Below are positions 60,576 through 64,000 of a stretch of DNA of 64,000 nt, in pieces. The notes beneath the pieces are model-generated. The model ran no database searches and was not told the origin of the DNA. It saw nothing but the letters and a program-made list of their open reading frames with translations. Location of the stretch: positions 16,582,545-16,646,544 of the forward strand of contig NC_081551.1 in NCBI RefSeq assembly GCF_901000735.1, written 5' to 3'. How positions within the stretch are numbered: position 1 is the stretch's first letter; each line of letters starts with the position of its first letter. Both the position numbers and the translations under genes were made by a program. The stretch comes from Corylus avellana. Its lineage: Eukaryota; Streptophyta; Magnoliopsida; Fagales; Betulaceae.

Positions 60576-61210
60576 TTAATCAACATATCCAATGACACTA
60601 GAACTAATACTACAATCTCTGTCAAAGACTGAACCAACATTTGTAGCACCCCGAAAATAATGGAGTATCCATTTCTTTGCCCGCCAATGAACCTTTCCAA
60701 GATTTAACAACTCTGACTGCATGTAAAATATTTGGACAAATGCACACCATAACACACATGATGATCCCAAACACACTATAGTAGGGTACATATGACATGA
60801 AACGCTCTTCCTCCTCACTCTACTGTGCTAACACTGTTGATAGTCTAAAATTATCTGAAAAAGACACATCAGCTAAATTCGTCACCGTACTGCCTTGAAG
60901 AAAGTAGAGACCATCAACCTTGTTACCATGCATCACAACTAATGAGCCTTTCTTAACCCGAATGACTCCACCTTCACTAGAATACTCGTATCCAAGGGAG
61001 TCCAAAATGCCCAAAAGAAATAAGATTTTTCTTCAAATCTAGTACGTGTCAAACATTCTTCAAAGTCCTAACAATCCCGTCATACATCCTTATTCTGACT
61101 GCACCAATACCAACAATCTTGCAGATGACGCCATTTCCCATCAAGACTAAACCACCATTGATTGACTCGTAATTAATAAACCAATCCCTTTTAGGAGACA
61201 TATAAGAAGT
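60576..61210 (-). pseudogene. Internally deleted copia gag-pol
   Basis: On the minus strand, 61200-61020 encodes an aspartic protease-like tail and the following linker (MSPKRDWF..., VICKIVGIGAVRIRMYDGIV). 61014-60820 encodes a GAG-pre-integrase domain (GILDSLGYEYSSEGGVIRVK). 60818-60576 then jumps to the end of reverse transcriptase/RNase H (GKVHWRAKKWILHYFRGATN, SSVIGYVD). Integrase and most of RT are missing, so about 2 kb was deleted internally. Stops are also present. Confidence 0.8.
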
Positions 61211-61569
61211 ACATGCAGTAATGTAATGCCCCCAAAAATGGTATTGGCCAGCCTGGTAGGATTACTAACAATTACCCCAGAATAACCAACTGGTGGCTAA
61301 ATGAGGAATCGCCCCTCTAAGTATTATCAAATTTAATGCATAGGAAGGTGAAATTAATCTAAGGAGACTATAAATCATTATGGTACAGGTAAAGTCCTCA
61401 AATCCAAGACATGAAACAATGTAAGGCAAGCATGATAATGATATGAAGATCTTAAAGTAAAGTCTGTAGCTGTAACCAAGCCAATGCTGGATTACATGAA
61501 CAAGCTCCCTATAAGTAATAACAGCGTAAGTCTAACGACTTAGTAAGTATGAGAAACTTAAGTTGAAAA
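61211..61569. other. Stretch between copia and hAT relics
   Basis: No gene is recognised. It may include the 5' part of the hAT element. Confidence 0.4.
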
Positions 61570-63060
61570 AGTTTTTGAGCAGTAAAAGGGTTTGTATAAC
61601 TATTGATATATGGACATCTATTTAAAATTTAAACTACATGGTTGTTACTGCTAGCTTCATAGATTATAATTGGATAATGCATAAGAAAATAATCAAATTT
61701 GGCATTATTTCAAGTCATGTAGGTGACGATATGGGAAGAATGTTGGAGAATACATTGATGGAGTAGAGGATTGAGAGTTTGTTCATTATTACAGTTGATA
61801 ATGTTTCAAACAATGATGTGATGATCAAGTATATGCAAAGGAGGTTGAAGGACAAGCCTTATACTGTTTTGGGATGTCAATTTCTTCACGTGCGATGTTC
61901 CGCTCATATTTTAGATCTTGTTGTAAATGAAGGGTTGAAAGAATTGGGTGATTGTTTTTCTAATATAAGGAATGCAATGAAATTTGTGAGGTCCTCATCG
62001 GTGAGAATGGAAAAGTTTAAATCATGTATAAAGCGGGAAAAGATTACTTGTACAAAAATGGTATGCCTAGATGTTCAAACAAGATAGAATTCTACGTACT
62101 TAATGTTGAGCTCCGCTGAGAAATACAAAAAAGTTTTTGCCTTACTTGGGGAGGATGAGAGTAATCATTTTGTTGCTCCTACCTCTATTGAGTGGGAAAA
62201 TGCTAGGCTATTTGTGAGATTTTTGAAATCTTTTTATGATACCACATCGAAGTTCTCTAGTTCAACTAATGGCACCTCCAACTCATATTTCATTCAACTT
62301 TGTATTATTCAAAATACTTTGAATGATGGTATTCTTAGTGATAATCATATCCTTAGTTTAGTGAGTTTTGATATAAAAACTAAGTATGATAAGTATTGGG
62401 AAACTATGGAGAAGATTAACTTATTGTTGTATGTGGCTTTTGTTCTTGACGCACGTTCCAAGATAATGGTGTTGCTATTTTGGTTGAGAAGATGCAATGA
62501 TATTGAGTGGGCAAAAAATATCGAGAAAGTGTGGATTGCCTATTGAACCGTTTGTGGGAGCACTATCATTTGTTTCATTGGGGATGGGGGGGGGAGCTTA
62601 TCTAACTTTAATGTAGGTATAAAAAGTTCAACGGTTACTTCTTTAAATGTTGATGGTGAAGACTTGGAGGATCAAGACTCGCAATATAATGAATATATGA
62701 GGGGTGTTCTTCTAACACTAAGAAGAGAACGAGTTGGAGTGTAAGTCAAAGGTGGATCGATATTTGTCGGATCGATGTGAAGCAACAACCTAAGATTTTA
62801 ATATCTTACTTTGGTGGAAAGTTAATGCACTCAACTATCATATTCTCATAGAGGTAACCCGTGATATATTGACCATTTCTATTTCCACTGTTGCATCTAA
62901 GTTTGCCTTCAGCAACAGATGACGTATTTTAGATCTTTTTAGGAGTTCATTATCTCCATTTACAGTTGAGCCCTTGATTTGCACACAAGATTGGTTAAAA
63001 AGTTGCTCAAATAACAATGAGAAGTTGCAGAAGTTTAGGGAATGGAAAGCTATGATAAGC
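61570..63060 (+). pseudogene. hAT-family transposase (RICESLEEPER-like) relic
   Basis: Plus-strand frames, in order: CITIDIWTS (about 61590); an RNase H-like core segment with FIITVDNVSNND (61779-61814); RCSAHILDLVVNEGLKELGD (about 61890-61950); MKFVRSSSVRMEKFKSC; SSAEKYKKVFALL; and the C-terminal hAT dimerisation block (ISTVASKFAFS, LDLFRSSLSPFTVEPLICTQ, DWLKS, about 62880-63000). The frame has TAG codons (about 61763 and 62085, the latter where Trp is usual), a stop at about 62544 and frameshifts. The N-terminal BED zinc finger is missing. Family identity is clear and activity is ruled out. Confidence 0.88.
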
Positions 63061-63438
63061 ATGGTAAATGGTTATAAATTTATTATTTTTTATTATTTAC
63101 TATGTTTTCATAGTTTGGCATTTTATGTATTATGATATTAAAATGTCATGATTTTAATATTAACCATTCTTAACTTTGTTTGTTGTTTTATCTTCAGGAT
63201 TTAGCTAGAAGATTTCTGAAGCTCGTGTGACATGCTAGATGATTTGATAATTTCTAAAGCTTGTGTATTGTGTTTGTAATATGTTTATGAATTATTTTTA
63301 TTGTAAGTGGTATTTCTTTTGGTTGGTAGTTTATTTAAATACTTGTTTTATTGTTTTTTTTTTTAGGTAGGTTTTGAATTGTTGTAGTAAGGGAGTATTT
63401 CTTGTAATTGCTGGTTTGTTTAAATACTTGTTTTATTG

Positions 63439-63473
<35 letters not shown>

Positions 63474-63965
63474 TTGGTTTTGAATTGTTGTAGTAAGGGG
63501 GTATTTCTTGTGGTTATTGGTTTGTTTAAATACTTGTTTTTATTGTTTTCGTTAGGTACCTCATTTAAATGATTTTTAGAGTATTTTAAAAAATTGAATT
63601 TTTATTTTTAAAGCCCATATGGGCAAAAACATTGACTTTTTAGGATTTTTGGGCTTTTTTAGGTTTTTTTTTTAATTATTTTGAGCAATCACAACAAAGC
63701 CCAATTTATTTGGGACAAAAAGGCTAATAATTTTTTTTTATAAAAAATGGACTAACTGTATGCAAAAAATTGGCTTATTTTAGGTATTACTAAAATAAGC
63801 CAAAAATACAATTTTTTTAAAAAAACCGGTTACCCAATCTAGATAACCGGGTATAATCGGAACCGGCCGATTAATCAGGTCCCGATTTCGGTTTCCCAAA
63901 ATCAGGAACCGAGGTACCCCGGTTCTGGTTCCCGATTTTGCCCAATAACCGAGAATCAGGACCAG
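63061..63965. other. 3' non-coding part of the hAT element
   Basis: AT-rich DNA with a (TTA)n tract at 63446-63474. Two near-copies of a segment containing tttgaattgttgtagtaaggg (63371 and 63479) flank it. The last 170 bp have many accgg/ccggt words. Confidence 0.5.
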
Positions 63966-63979
63966 GTTGACACCCCTAC
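63966..63979 (+). repeat. Probable hAT 3' terminal inverted repeat
   Basis: GTTGACACCCCTAC is the reverse complement of the TAGGGGTGTCAAC start common among plant hAT elements. It lies downstream of the transposase relic in the right orientation. The preceding accgg-rich subterminal region supports this. The matching 5' end was not found. Confidence 0.6.
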
Positions 63980-64000
63980 TTTTCAGGGTGTTAAAGCATT

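Overview
The window is nuclear DNA from a flowering plant, most likely a woody eudicot. The evidence is split genes with GT-AG introns, plant-specific gene families (YABBY and a plant nucleoporin), and a dense mix of plant transposable elements. I cannot name the species from sequence alone. There are two host genes; nearly everything else is transposon-derived or AT-rich intergenic DNA. Two runs of N (37183-37315 and 37479-37499) are assembly gaps.

Layout. 1-3130: a Ty3/gypsy relic (internal 3' region, a 752-bp LTR, decayed gag and start of protease). 3131-8193: an LTR-type element carrying a decayed gene with a putative plant transposon protein domain. 8228-12497: a Ty1/copia pol relic interrupted by a G/C-rich MITE. 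13930-19400: a LINE endonuclease relic, a Mutator-type MITE and a second copia relic; the LINE and the copia each carry a poly-A retroposon with target-site duplications. 19401-23757: small elements (Mutator-type MITE, tRNA-derived SINE, MITE with an inserted retroposon, TRIM).

25058-28053 (+): a YABBY5-type transcription factor gene with seven coding exons (185 aa), which looks intact. 28054-43646: intergenic DNA with a Tourist-like MITE, a second TRIM, a large Tourist-like element containing both N gaps, a 361-bp degenerate tandem repeat with an 11-bp period, a long-TIR MITE, a LINE fragment and poly-A retroposons.

43647-57393 (-): a gene for a plant-specific nucleoporin of the NUP1/NUP136-NUP82 family, with seven coding exons (670 aa) and every splice phase consistent. 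Its 6.6-kb first intron holds two LINE relics, a solo TRIM LTR, a Tourist-like MITE and a 64-bp triplication. Intron 6 holds a 0.94-kb MITE. 57394-64000: an upstream region with a perfect G-box core, a poly-A retroposon, an internally deleted antisense copia element with its LTR, and a hAT transposase relic with a recognisable hAT-like 3' end.

The two host genes are unrelated in function (organ polarity, and nuclear pore/nuclear envelope) and nothing suggests they act together. The most unusual structures are the 11-bp repeat at 38846-39206, the recurrence of a GGTGGCC/GGCCACC palindromic module inside otherwise unrelated MITEs, and a set of non-coding poly-A retroposons, several with clear target-site duplications. 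I saw no new enzymatic or defence system.
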